This document shows, piece by piece, positions 9,116 to 16,461 of a DNA stretch of 64,000 nucleotides. The DNA comes from Methanoregula sp. UBA247 (lineage in GTDB: Archaea > Halobacteriota > Methanomicrobia > Methanomicrobiales > Methanospirillaceae). Location of the stretch: NCBI GenBank assembly GCA_002495055.1, contig DADR01000018.1, forward strand, positions 110,986-174,985, read 5' to 3'. Every line of letters begins with the position of its first letter. Position 1 is the first letter of the stretch. A program made the translations under genes and the position numbers. The notes under the pieces were generated by a model. That model was not told where the DNA came from, made no database searches, and was given only the letters and a program-made list of their open reading frames with translations.

Positions 9116-9487
9116 TTTTTAACTCCAAACACGTTTAACGCGAACCTGGTATCTTTTAGGTTTAATTTTAATGCGTGTATTTTATTTTTAGTACCTCTTT
9201 TATATTTATATTTATTGTTTTAATCAGAGTTAAATTTTCAGTTATTTAGATAAATAGAATATTTTTAAGATACATTTTACTAAAATGGATGGAATAATAA
9301 GAAATTAGTTCAGTTCTTTTTTTGATAAGTATTTCTTTTTATGTCAGCAGCGAATTGCGAAGTCCAGATTTTGGTCTCTACTCACCTGATTTTTGAAAAT
9401 TAATAGCAAAAAATGCACGTTTTAGGGACGCACACTTCTCCACCCTCACCTTAATCCCCCCTCCCCCCAATCCTAATACTTGATCCC
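9116..9487. promoter_or_regulatory. AT-rich intergenic region with promoter of the helicase unit
   Basis: No gene is seen. On the minus strand TATA-like runs (AAATATAAATATAAAAG) lie around 9200-9217, a plausible promoter for the gene starting at 9115. The 11-mer AGTTAAATTTT at 9228-9238 is the core of the direct repeats upstream of dndB. A pyrimidine-rich tract (CCCCCCTCCCCCC-like) lies near 9455-9470 before the next plus-strand gene. Confidence 0.4.
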
Positions 9488-9919
9488 ATGACCGTCCAAT
9501 CTTTCCGAACCTGCCGTTATGCCAGTGGCTGTTTTGATCCATGCTGCGATGGAGCCTGCCCAAAACATGGATCTGGTAAGGGCCCCTGTGGAGTGGCGCA
9601 GGGCAGCGATGAGTGTTTTAAGATCGTATGCCCGACATGCAAAATATTCCATGAAAAGGATAACGTTGAAAAATATACTGATGAAAACCTTTCACTCGAA
9701 GTTAAGGACGCAACAGAAGGGTTATTATCCGATATTGATCCCGGGAATATTGGGCGGCCTTTGTGTATCATCATGATCGGTGACATGGGGTATTATTACC
9801 GTGAGTTACCAGCGTTTGATTCTGATTATGATGACCTGATTGAAAGTCTGAATTATATAAGAAAAGATTTTGAAGAGTCACCTGAACGGCACACAGCAGG
9901 GGACGACCCTGCGGAATAA
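9488..9919 (+). CDS. Hypothetical Cys-rich protein
   Basis: A 143-residue frame with a cysteine-dense N-terminus (CRYASGCFDPCCDGACPKHG, then CG and CPTC), which looks like a zinc or iron-sulfur knuckle, and an acidic C-terminal half with hydrophobic core segments (PLCIIMIGDMGYYYREL). I do not recognise the family. The frame is closed by TAA at 9917-9919 and is isolated between AT-rich spacers. No convincing ribosome-binding site is seen, so it may be leaderless. Confidence 0.45.
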   Translation: MTVQSFRTCRYASGCFDPCCDGACPKHGSGKGPCGVAQGSDECFKIVCPTCKIFHEKDNVEKYTDENLSLEVKDATEGLLSDIDPGNIGRPLCIIMIGDMGYYYRELPAFDSDYDDLIESLNYIRKDFEESPERHTAGDDPAE

Positions 9920-10401
9920 TTCCAAAAATATCCTGGCTTTTAACCATATGCCATTTCCTGGTTTTCAGGCTCCCTATCTTCCTCCCCCCTACACTTTCGC
10001 CATCCAACCTCCGACTTTCGCCAACCAAGAGGTGCTATTAGCGGTCATTCCCCTCATCGAAATTACCCCTTATAAATGAACGGACAGAGAATCAGGAGCA
10101 TTCCAAAAAACGTTGCTGGTTTTTCGCAAATAAGGGTTATTTTGGGGGTCAGGACCCCTTCCATGAGAAGATAGTGTCCGAAGGAGAATCGTAACAGGGA
10201 AGGAGTAGGTTTTTTTGAGCGGTTTTACGTAAAGTCCCGGATCCACAATACGGGTCATTTCCTGTTTCTACAAACTCCAGCCAATGCCGCGAAAGCAATC
10301 ATAAAGTATTTCAAATCGGATATAATATGCTAGATAAATAGGAAAACAATCCCTCACATCTCTGTATCTACTGAACAGGGATTATTTGGTGTAGTCAAAT
10401 C
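9920..10401. other. Intergenic spacer with inverted repeat before the Panacea-PemK pair
   Basis: No convincing gene. Close to the downstream gene is a TATA-like ATATAATAT (about 10320-10328) and an interrupted inverted repeat AATCCCT (10348-10354) / AGGGATT (10377-10383), a candidate operator for the toxin-antitoxin pair that starts at 10402. The rest shows nothing I can name. Confidence 0.35.
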
Positions 10402-11073
10402 ATGAAAACTGAAAAACAATTGAACGCACTGCTCTATGCAATCGGGAAATATCCCCTGATCGGCCGGACAAAACTGATGAAATTTGTTTTCCTTGTCGAC
10501 CTGTTCATTTATAATAACCGTGGCGAAACGTTACTCGAAGACAGTTATATACGCCTCCCGAACGGACCGGTCCCGGACATCGGGTTCTCGTTTACCGATA
10601 ATTCGAACGCTCATTTCACCGTTAAAACCGAACCTTGCGATCCTGAACGCATCATCTACCAGTATATACCCGTCCAGAAAACAGATCTGTCGGCATTCTC
10701 TGAGAAGGAAATCCGGTTGTTCGATTCTATCATCAATTCACTCCAGAGCCATAAGACCGAGGAGATCAGTCAGCTCACTCACCGGTTCAGTCTCTGGAAA
10801 AATGCGGGAAATGGGGATATCATTCCAATCAAAAATCTCAAGCTCGATGAATATGAATATGATGATCTCGAGTCTTTCATTTTTTATTCGGATGCTGTTG
10901 CTGATGCAAAAGGAATAGACCAAACCCAGGGTCAGGATTCGATCACGGGAGATCGTGTCCCGGATGATCTCATTACACTTCAGTTCCACACAATGTGTGG
11001 TGAACAAAATGCCCTTTCCGGATCTCAGGGAAGGCGATGTCTTTTTTCTCGATCTTACCGATCATACCGGTAA
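10402..11073 (+). CDS. Panacea (PanA/SocA-like) domain antitoxin
   Basis: A 223-residue protein with the Panacea/DUF4065-type start (LLYAIGKYPLIGRTKLMKFVFLVD) and the typical DSYIRLPNGPVPD motif near 47-60. Panacea domains act as general antitoxins for many unrelated toxins and also occur as proteolysis adaptors (SocA). The last 65 bases overlap the next gene, a PemK/MazF-like toxin, in another frame, a strong sign of a bicistronic toxin-antitoxin pair with the antitoxin first. The inverted repeat upstream may be its operator. The family call is from motifs only. Confidence 0.75.
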   Translation: MKTEKQLNALLYAIGKYPLIGRTKLMKFVFLVDLFIYNNRGETLLEDSYIRLPNGPVPDIGFSFTDNSNAHFTVKTEPCDPERIIYQYIPVQKTDLSAFSEKEIRLFDSIINSLQSHKTEEISQLTHRFSLWKNAGNGDIIPIKNLKLDEYEYDDLESFIFYSDAVADAKGIDQTQGQDSITGDRVPDDLITLQFHTMCGEQNALSGSQGRRCLFSRSYRSYR

Positions 11074-11410
11074 ATCTGAAAACACGATGAAAGATCCCCA
11101 CAGGATCATTATCGTCATGAACCAGAGGAAACTCGGCAATCCTGCCCATAAAACAATCATCTGCGTTCCCATCGAATCTAATCGTACGACATTATGGGAT
11201 GCGGTGAATAACCGGCCACGTATCCATTCGCATCATTGTTTATCTGCAAAAAAATATCACGAACTGAGTCATGACAGCCTTGCAAAATGTGAACAAATCT
11301 ATACCATCAACCGTGAATTCTTCACCGATTACCGTTTTACTTTAGATAGTTTTGATCTAAAAGAAGTCCGGATCCGGATGGTCAATATTATCGGTTTTGG
11401 AAATTTTTAG
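11009..11410 (+). CDS. PemK/MazF-like toxin partner of the Panacea antitoxin
   Basis: A 133-residue protein with the beta-barrel signature of the PemK/MazF fold: REGDVFFLDL at the N-terminus, PHRIIIVMNQ about 35 residues in, then KTIICVPI. The fold is used by mRNA interferases. I chose ATG 11009 because GGTGA lies 5 bases upstream, inside the antitoxin gene; upstream in-frame starts to 10955 would add a low-quality tail. The gene overlaps the Panacea gene by 65 bases, which suggests coupled translation. RNase activity is inferred. Confidence 0.72.
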   Translation: MPFPDLREGDVFFLDLTDHTGKSENTMKDPHRIIIVMNQRKLGNPAHKTIICVPIESNRTTLWDAVNNRPRIHSHHCLSAKKYHELSHDSLAKCEQIYTINREFFTDYRFTLDSFDLKEVRIRMVNIIGFGNF

Positions 11411-11448
11411 GATTTGGTTCTTGCATTTTTCGATTCGTAGATAAACGA

Positions 11449-11506
11449 TATGGGGCAAGCCCACACTGGCAGTGGGACGCAATCCCCTTTTGAGCGTCAG
11501 ACACAT
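11449..11506 (+). repeat. Structured dispersed motif, copy 1
   Basis: The segment begins ATGGGGCAAGCC, has a stem around CACT-GGC-AGTG, a second stem GGGA-CGCAA-TCCC, and ends TTTTGAGCGTCAG. It shares layout and the TTGAGCGT-CAG end with 51191-51246, where the stem bases differ but still pair. It could be a small structured RNA or a short conserved coding element (an ATG opens a 21-codon frame here). Confidence 0.4.
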
Positions 11507-11641
11507 CCTGCATAGACTCACCAGATCACCATCTCCGAAACCAGGTGCTCCGGAATTCCCAATCCACCTCCACGGTACACTTTCACCGCCCACGCCCTCA
11601 CTAAAATATCCCATTAACCGTCATCTCTCATACAGCACCCC

Positions 11642-12169
11642 ATGAACTTCGAAGATATCACCAGCACAAAAGACCTGGAAACCGTAGCAGAAACAGTAAT
11701 CTGGCAGCATTTTGAACAACTGGCGGGGTTCATCTTCGAGAAAAATGATTTCTGCGTCCGGGTCAATACCGTAAAAACCCACCACAAAAAACGCAGGCAG
11801 TACGATGTTATTGCCCGGAAAGACAGCCGGACGTTCCTGGTGGAATGCAAGAAATGGGCTGGCAGCCGCTACCGGTTGTCTGCACTGAAAAGGGCTGTCG
11901 GGCAGCATAAGGAAAGAGCCGCATTTTATGAAGATGTCACGGGCAGGGAGGCGATTCCGGTCATCGTCACCCTCATCGAAGAGGCGGTCCTGGTCCATGA
12001 AGGCGTCCCGCTCGTGCCGGTCACCAGGCTCAACGCATTCATCAGGGAACTGGACCGGCACACGGACGGGGACCTGTTCTGCGATTATGAGGACTGCAGT
12101 GCGTTTGCCGATGACGATATGCCAGCGGAGTCCGGTGAACATTCAGATACCGGCGAATGGGAAATGTGA
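11642..12169 (+). CDS. PD-(D/E)XK restriction-endonuclease-like protein
   Basis: A 175-residue single-domain protein of the restriction endonuclease-like/Mrr_cat type. The core RRQYDVIARKD (Asp55), TFLVECKKW (Glu68, Lys70) and the following helix KRAVGQHKERAAFY give a complete D-ExK active site. Such small nucleases occur in archaea as solitary genes of unknown target. The C-terminal tail is acidic (FADDDMPAES...). There is no methylase or helicase next to it, so it is not a classic restriction pair. The start ATG is the first in frame. Confidence 0.65.
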   Translation: MNFEDITSTKDLETVAETVIWQHFEQLAGFIFEKNDFCVRVNTVKTHHKKRRQYDVIARKDSRTFLVECKKWAGSRYRLSALKRAVGQHKERAAFYEDVTGREAIPVIVTLIEEAVLVHEGVPLVPVTRLNAFIRELDRHTDGDLFCDYEDCSAFADDDMPAESGEHSDTGEWEM

Positions 12170-12278
12170 TGATCCAGCCTGTCTACAAGCACATCAAAAA
12201 AATGGACATATGTCTAAAAAAATAGGCATGGTGTTCAATAGTAATAAATTCAATGAGATACCCTACATGAGTCATAAA

Positions 12279-12372
12279 AACTTCTGGAACGGAGAAACTA
12301 AAAAAGCCGTTAAAGGTATCCACTCATAAGCTCCTTTATACTCTCCCGCATAAACACTGGAATGATACAGGC
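12279..12372 (+). repeat. Leader segment shared by three antitoxin loci, copy 1
   Basis: The segment with GGAGAAACTAAAAAAGCC, ATCCACTCA and TATACTCTCCCGCATAAACAC directly precedes the antitoxin at 12373. It is repeated before the antitoxin ruin at 17259 (from about 17176), and its 3' part again near 28640. In copy 2 it is read through by an open frame ending in ..YSPA; in copy 1 a TAA interrupts that frame. It may be a remnant of an older upstream gene or part of the promoter. Confidence 0.5.
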
Positions 12373-12573
12373 ATGACTGCAATACCCCGAAAATATATTA
12401 CGGACGCAAAAAACCAGAAACAGGCGGTGATTGTCGACCTGGAAACCTTCAACCGGATGGAATCCATCATTGAAGACAACGGGCTTGCAAAATTCATGGA
12501 GGAGGCAGAAGAGAATGAGACCCTCTCGGTTCATGAAGCAAAAAAGTACTACCGTTTATTGAAAAAAGGTTAA
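12373..12573 (+). CDS. RelB-like antitoxin
   Basis: A 66-residue protein starting MTAIPRKYITDAKNQKQAVIVDLETFNRM, the layout of archaeal RelB/Phd-type antitoxins: a short beta-strand DNA-binding or dimer part, a VIVDLETFNRMES helix, then an acidic toxin-wrapping tail with a basic end (YYRLLKKG). The partner RelE reading frame begins one base after its stop codon but carries an internal stop (see 12575-12847). The antitoxin is therefore intact while its toxin is probably dead. Two decayed relatives occur at 17259 and 28632. Confidence 0.75.
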   Translation: MTAIPRKYITDAKNQKQAVIVDLETFNRMESIIEDNGLAKFMEEAEENETLSVHEAKKYYRLLKKG

Positions 12574-12574
12574 G

Positions 12575-12847
12575 ATGACGGAGTACGGATATAAAAAGAT
12601 CTTCCTAGAGGATCTTGCTGCACTTCCAAAACGTTATCGTGCCCGGATTGAACGGTTGGTCTTTGACGAGATTCCCGCATCGGATAACCTGTTCAGGGAT
12701 TTTGATATCCACAAGATGAGAGGTTATGAGAATTATTATCGTATCCGTACCGGGTAATACCGCGTCGGGTGTAAGATCACATCAGAGGACACGATCATAT
12801 TCTACCGGGTAAAGAGCCGTGGAGAGATCTACGGCGTTTTTCCATAA
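12575..12847 (+). pseudogene. RelE toxin gene interrupted by one nonsense codon
   Basis: The frame starting ATG 12575 reads a RelE N-terminus (KKIFLEDLAALPKRYRARIERLVF, then DFDIHKMRGYENYYRIRTG) and stops at TAA 12755-12757. Translation in the same frame continues YRVGCKITSEDTIIFYRVKSRGEIYGVFP to a second TAA at 12845-12847. This is the expected C-terminal half of RelE, including the YRV strand and the final R-E-IY-F motif. Full length would be 90 codons. A single change such as GAA to TAA in the usual G-E/D-YRV motif would explain the stop. The 60-residue product lacks the catalytic C-terminus. Confidence 0.82.
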
Positions 12848-12896
12848 TTTGTTTCTTTCTTTCCTGCTTCCCCGCTACCCCCAGCCCCTCCGGAAA

Positions 12897-12972
12897 ATGA
12901 TCCGCCTACCAAACATGTTTAAACAGGCCGGTTTTCCTGCCATTAAAACCGTTCATTCCCCATTATAAGCCA
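12897..12972. repeat. Dispersed ~245-bp element, truncated copy A
   Basis: It matches the first ~75 bp of copies B (13703) and C (15627): GATCCGCCTACCAAACA, TTTAAACAGGCCGGTTTTCC and AAAACCGTTCATTCC. It includes the internal hairpin CGGTTTT/AAAACCG and ends at the 3' end of the vapC gene. Confidence 0.75.
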
Positions 12973-12974
12973 TA

Positions 12975-13349
12975 TTATTTTACGTATTCCACACCGGGAA
13001 GATCTTCAAACTCCCGGTCTCCGGTCAGGAAGGGGATAGTGAGTGACTCCGCAACAGAATATCCGACACAGTCGATCAGCGAAAATTTTCGTCCTTCCTT
13101 TGAATATTTCCGTCGCATAGCAGCTGCACGAAGATACTCCCTGTCCCCGGGATGGGACAACCGCATACCATGCCGGACCTGGGAACAGATATCCTCTGCA
13201 GTATCCGGAAAGTCTCTTGTAACTGCATAAGCGAACTCACAAAGATTAAATTCAGTAGTAACGAGCACCGCTGTTTTATACTGACGATATGCCGGTGAAC
13301 CTTTCAGCAGTTCAACAATCGCATAGGTATCAGCAAAAAATGTTGCCAT
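12975..13349 (-). CDS. VapC-type PIN-domain toxin
   Basis: A 124-residue PIN ribonuclease. Its acidic residues fit the family: Asp7 (FFADTYAIVELL), Glu38 (NLCEFAYAV), Asp93 (FSLIDCVGYSVA) and Asp111 (FLTGDREF). VapC toxins cleave RNA, often tRNA or rRNA, when freed from VapB. The start ATG lies 2 bases after the stop of a 55-codon gene with a VapB-like C-terminus (13352-13519). All catalytic positions look intact. Its 3' end abuts copy A of the dispersed element. Confidence 0.88.
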   Translation of the reverse strand: MATFFADTYAIVELLKGSPAYRQYKTAVLVTTEFNLCEFAYAVTRDFPDTAEDICSQVRHGMRLSHPGDREYLRAAAMRRKYSKEGRKFSLIDCVGYSVAESLTIPFLTGDREFEDLPGVEYVK

Positions 13350-13351
13350 GA

Positions 13352-13519
13352 TCAGTCTTTGAGCTCGTCACTGAGGGCCTGAGTATCAATTGTCCAGCCC
13401 TTCAATAGTCCGAAAATTCCTTTTGGGGATCTGCGGGATTTTTTGGGGGTCCCTTCCGGTTTCTTTGTCAATTGACGAGATACGGTCTGAACCGGACGAG
13501 GGACTGATGATGGTGCCAT
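13352..13519 (-). CDS. Small VapB-like antitoxin for the adjacent PIN toxin
   Basis: A 55-residue frame: a basic Pro/Ser/Lys-rich N-terminus (TKKPEGTPKKSRRSPKG) followed by GIFGLLKGWTIDTQALSDEL, the short helix-linker-helix typical of antitoxin tails that clamp PIN toxins. It ends 2 bases before the VapC start on the same strand, the classic vapBC spacing. It lacks a recognisable N-terminal DNA-binding domain, so regulation may differ from normal VapB. Similar toxin-binding peptides are common in archaeal vapBC loci. Confidence 0.7.
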   Translation of the reverse strand: MAPSSVPRPVQTVSRQLTKKPEGTPKKSRRSPKGIFGLLKGWTIDTQALSDELKD

Positions 13520-13702
13520 TACAATCGTTATAACATTATGTGTCGGGAATTAAAAAGTATCTCGTAATCCTTCTTTCATTTTTTGACGGATTACAATAAT
13601 TTCACCAGTCTCTCCCCTGCATGCCAATAACCAGCCCGGAATCCAGACACCCCAAAAACAGGCCTTTTTCCCTTCTCCCTCCCCCCGGCCCATCCGGAAA
13701 AC

Positions 13703-13951
13703 GATCCGCCAACCAAACAGGTTTAAACAGGCCGGTTTTCCTGCCCTTAAAACCGTTCATTCCTGATTATAAGCCCAATAATCACAAATCCGGAAAAACA
13801 TGATCAAAAACGCCCCATTCTGGCCGGTCAGAAAAGACTGAGCCAAAACAAAATACGCCTGTTTTAAGCCCTGATTACCATTCCGGGCAATATCTGGATC
13901 ATGGGCAGTCCGCAGGTCCAAAAAGGAGGACTCACCGTCGGAGGCCCGAAT
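13703..13951. repeat. Dispersed ~245-bp element, copy B
   Basis: A near-complete copy, clearly alignable with copy C (15627-15872) over its full length. It contains the hairpin CGGTTTT (13733-13739) / AAAACCG (13749-13755). On the minus strand a stop-free stretch (SDGESSFLDLRTAHDP...FFRICDY) is shared with copy C but has no clear start or family. No terminal inverted repeats or target duplications are obvious. The surrounding gap 13520-14213 shows no other feature. Confidence 0.8.
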
Positions 13952-14213
13952 AGGTGGGGAGTATTTTTAATGCCTGGTGGCCGATCCATACATTTTCAAA
14001 ATCATGCTCATCGATCAGGGTGCCGCCGTTAACCGGCAAATTTGTCCGTTCCTCAGGGGCGCTGCCTGCAGCCGGGTCTTGTCAAATGATAACCACGTGC
14101 TATTGCCGATGATGATTGCGAACAGCACACGGCCCAATCGCTCTCCCCCACCCCCCTAATCATCTCATGACCGCAAAGTTAAGAGGGTGCACGACCATAC
14201 AAGAATAACAGGT

Positions 14214-14498
14214 ATGGATGCACTTTCTCTGCTACGGCAACACGAACCAATCCTGAAAAAACGGTTCGGGGTTGCGAAGATCGGCATTTTCGGATCATTT
14301 GTCCGTGGAGAGGAACAGCCGGAAAGCGACGTAGATGTGCTCGTTACCTTCAGGAAAGGCAAAGAGACGTTCGACCATTACATGGACTGCAAGTTCTATC
14401 TCGAAGATCTCTTCGGGAGAAAAGTGGATCTTGTAATGAAAGGTGCGATAAAACCCCGGCTCAGGGATTATATTCTTGGCGAGGTTGTTTATGCATAG
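14214..14498 (+). CDS. MNT-type nucleotidyltransferase (MntA-like antitoxin), orphan
   Basis: A 94-residue minimal nucleotidyltransferase: MDALSLLRQHEPILKKRFGV, then IGIFGSFVRGEEQPESDVDVLV with the GSF-x10-DxD catalytic motif (Asp39, Asp41). MntA proteins normally pair with a HEPN toxin and silence it by adding AMP to the toxin. No HEPN gene follows: the next 130 bases on this strand contain only stops. I chose ATG 14214 over an in-frame GTG at 14187 because the family starts at this helix. It could act on a HEPN protein encoded elsewhere. Confidence 0.82.
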   Translation: MDALSLLRQHEPILKKRFGVAKIGIFGSFVRGEEQPESDVDVLVTFRKGKETFDHYMDCKFYLEDLFGRKVDLVMKGAIKPRLRDYILGEVVYA

Positions 14499-14635
14499 AA
14501 CGGTGCTCCTGCCTTGAGGCGGGTTCACGGGAACTGGATCACCCTGGAAAAGATTTCCCATGCCCTTGTCCTCTGATTCAACCCGAAATTGTACCGATTT
14601 TATTCTGAGCACCACAAGTCAATAATTCTGTCTGA

Positions 14636-15454
14636 CTAAACCCTTCTCTCGGTCTTCCCGATCCCCGTATCATCAGTCAGGAGCTTCATCTGGTGAATCG
14701 CGATGGCATTCAGCTTCACCAGCCGTTCATGCTGGGAAAGATTCTCGTTGATAAACAGGGCATTCAGGTTTTCCAGATTGGATAGACATACAAGCTGCGA
14801 GATGTCGGCATAATCCCGGATATTTCCGGTTTTGTCATCGTTTGCTACCCGCCACTCCTTAGCAGTGATGCCAAATAATGCCATATTGAGCACATCCGCT
14901 TCGGATGCATAAATAGTGTTAATCTGTTGACGGCTCAGTTCAGCAGGTATCAGGTTTTCTTTTATAGCATCTGTATGGATCCGATAATTGATTTTTGCAA
15001 GGTTGCGCCGGATATCCCAGCCGAGCTGGATCCGCTCTTCATCCTTAAGCCGCTGGAATTCCTTGATAAGATAGAGTTTGAATTCGACTGAGATCCATGA
15101 GGCGAATTCATATGCAATATCCTTGTGAGCATATGTACCACCATACCGTCCCGGTTTCGAGATGAGGCCGATGGCAGATGTCTTTTCTATCCAATGCTTG
15201 GGAGTAAGGGTGAAACTATTCAACCCGGACTGATTTTTAAACCCATCGAATTCGATGGGATTAAAATCCGGATTATTGAGACGCTCCCATATTCCCAGGA
15301 ATTCTATGGTATTCCTGTTTCGTAACCAGTTCTGAATGATATAATCAGTCCTGTCCGGATCTTTGTATCGTGCAATGTCAGTGATGCAGATATAATCCTC
15401 ATCATTGATTGTGTAAATGGAAATTTCGTTATTTAGTACATGGATCTTTGACAT
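14636..15454 (-). CDS. KilA-N domain protein
   Basis: A 272-residue protein with an N-terminal KilA-N DNA-binding domain: CITDIARYKDPDRTDYIIQNWLRNRNTIEFLGIWE, then KHWIEKTSAIGLISKPGRYGGTYAHKDIAYEFASWIS. KilA-N proteins come from phages and large DNA viruses and are frequent in mobile or defence regions; their exact function is unclear. ATG 15454 is preferred because GGAGAG lies about 5 bases upstream; a GTG at 15475 would add seven residues. A repeat/palindrome just upstream (15471-15500) suggests autoregulation. Confidence 0.85.
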   Translation of the reverse strand: MSKIHVLNNEISIYTINDEDYICITDIARYKDPDRTDYIIQNWLRNRNTIEFLGIWERLNNPDFNPIEFDGFKNQSGLNSFTLTPKHWIEKTSAIGLISKPGRYGGTYAHKDIAYEFASWISVEFKLYLIKEFQRLKDEERIQLGWDIRRNLAKINYRIHTDAIKENLIPAELSRQQINTIYASEADVLNMALFGITAKEWRVANDDKTGNIRDYADISQLVCLSNLENLNALFINENLSQHERLVKLNAIAIHQMKLLTDDTGIGKTERRV

Positions 15455-15470
15455 TATCGCTCTCCATTTA

Positions 15471-15500
15471 TTCACCAGTATTCACCAGTTTATCTGGTGA
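15471..15500 (-). promoter_or_regulatory. Candidate operator upstream of the KilA-N gene
   Basis: TTCACCAGT is repeated in tandem at 15471 and 15481. The second copy forms a perfect inverted repeat with CTGGTGA (TCACCAG at 15482-15488, five-base spacer, CTGGTGA at 15494-15500). The site lies 17-46 bases upstream of the chosen ATG. Confidence 0.45.
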
Positions 15501-15626
15501 TAAATACTCAGGCGCGGAGGGTGAAAGAGAAAATCCTAACCTGTCCGTCGTGTCATCAATTCTAAAAAAACACGTTCATCAGCACTTCTCGCTCTCACTA
15601 TCAATAAGAAAGTCCTCCGATCAGGA

Positions 15627-15872
15627 AATCCGCCCAGCCAAACAGGTTTAAACGGGCCGGTTTTCCTGCGATTAAAACCGTTCATTCCCGATTATAAGCC
15701 TAATAATCACAAATCCGGAAAAACACAACTAAAATCGCCCCATTCAGGCCGGTCAGAAAAGACTGAGCCAAAACAAAATACGCCCATTCCGAGCCCAGAT
15801 TGCGATTTCGGGCAATATTTGGATCATGGGAAGTTTGCAGGTCCAAAAAGGAGATCTCACCGTCGGAGGTCC
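15627..15872. repeat. Dispersed ~245-bp element, copy C
   Basis: A near-complete copy clearly alignable with 13703-13951 in the same orientation, from CCGCCCAGCCAAACAGG through CGGTTTT/AAAACCG to CACCGTCGGAGG. The two full copies flank the MNT and KilA-N genes. Confidence 0.8.
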
Positions 15873-16022
15873 TCCGGAAGTAATGTCCACACAACATACA
15901 TATACAGAACAAAAATTGAGAAGTACAAGTACCTTTTTATCGTTTTGGAAGAATCATCAGACTATTCTCTCAAGCGTACATCCAATGAAAATACCATGAA
16001 AAATACTCTCAAGAGGTACCAT

Positions 16023-16418
16023 ATGAAAAAATCAACAAACCCGACAACTCCCGGTCAACAAAATCCCGACCCGCACGCGGACAAATCAGACGGGGAAAGC
16101 GCCGTGCTCGCGACGATCGCTGCGATGCCGGAACCGGATCGCGTCACAGGTGAGCGGCTCCATGCGATCATCAAAGCCAGTGCACCCGTCCTCACGCCGA
16201 GACTCTGGTACGGGATGCCCGCGTATGCAAAGGACGGCAAGGTAGTCTGCTTCTTCCAGGGCAGGGAGAAATTCAGGACGAGGTACGCGACGTTCGGCTT
16301 CATGCACGAGGCAAACCTTGATGAGGGGAATATGTGGCCGACCGCGTTTGCGTTAAAAAAGGTGACTGCTGCAGAAGAGGAAAAGATCGCCGCACTCGTG
16401 AAGAAAGCGGTGAGCTAA
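16023..16418 (+). CDS. DUF1801 (YdhG/frataxin-like fold) protein
   Basis: A 131-residue protein. After a hydrophilic N-terminus it has AVLATIAAMPEPDRVTGERLHAII, then TPRLWYGMPAYAKDGKVVCFFQ, the hallmark of DUF1801. Proteins of this fold are small and globular; some Bacillus relatives have been called iron chaperones, but the activity is not settled. The ATG at 16023 follows AAGAGGT by 5 bases; the frame is open further upstream without support. No obvious operon partner: the next gene is on the opposite strand. Confidence 0.8.
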   Translation: MKKSTNPTTPGQQNPDPHADKSDGESAVLATIAAMPEPDRVTGERLHAIIKASAPVLTPRLWYGMPAYAKDGKVVCFFQGREKFRTRYATFGFMHEANLDEGNMWPTAFALKKVTAAEEEKIAALVKKAVS

Positions 16419-16461
16419 GGACAAAACCGCCACTTGGTAGTGAAAGCCGGTGTAATACGTA

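Noticed and set aside
11621..12142. A 173-codon minus-strand frame
   Set aside because: Antisense to the PD-(D/E)XK gene, which has a full active-site pattern on the plus strand.
12897..15872. Dispersed repeats as a CRISPR array
   Set aside because: Units are ~245 bp, unevenly spaced, with genes between them; no short regular repeat-spacer pattern and no cas genes.
15700..15912. A 70-codon minus-strand frame inside repeat copy C
   Set aside because: The stop-free stretch is shared with copy B but has no consistent start, no ribosome-binding site and no family; treated as part of the repeat.
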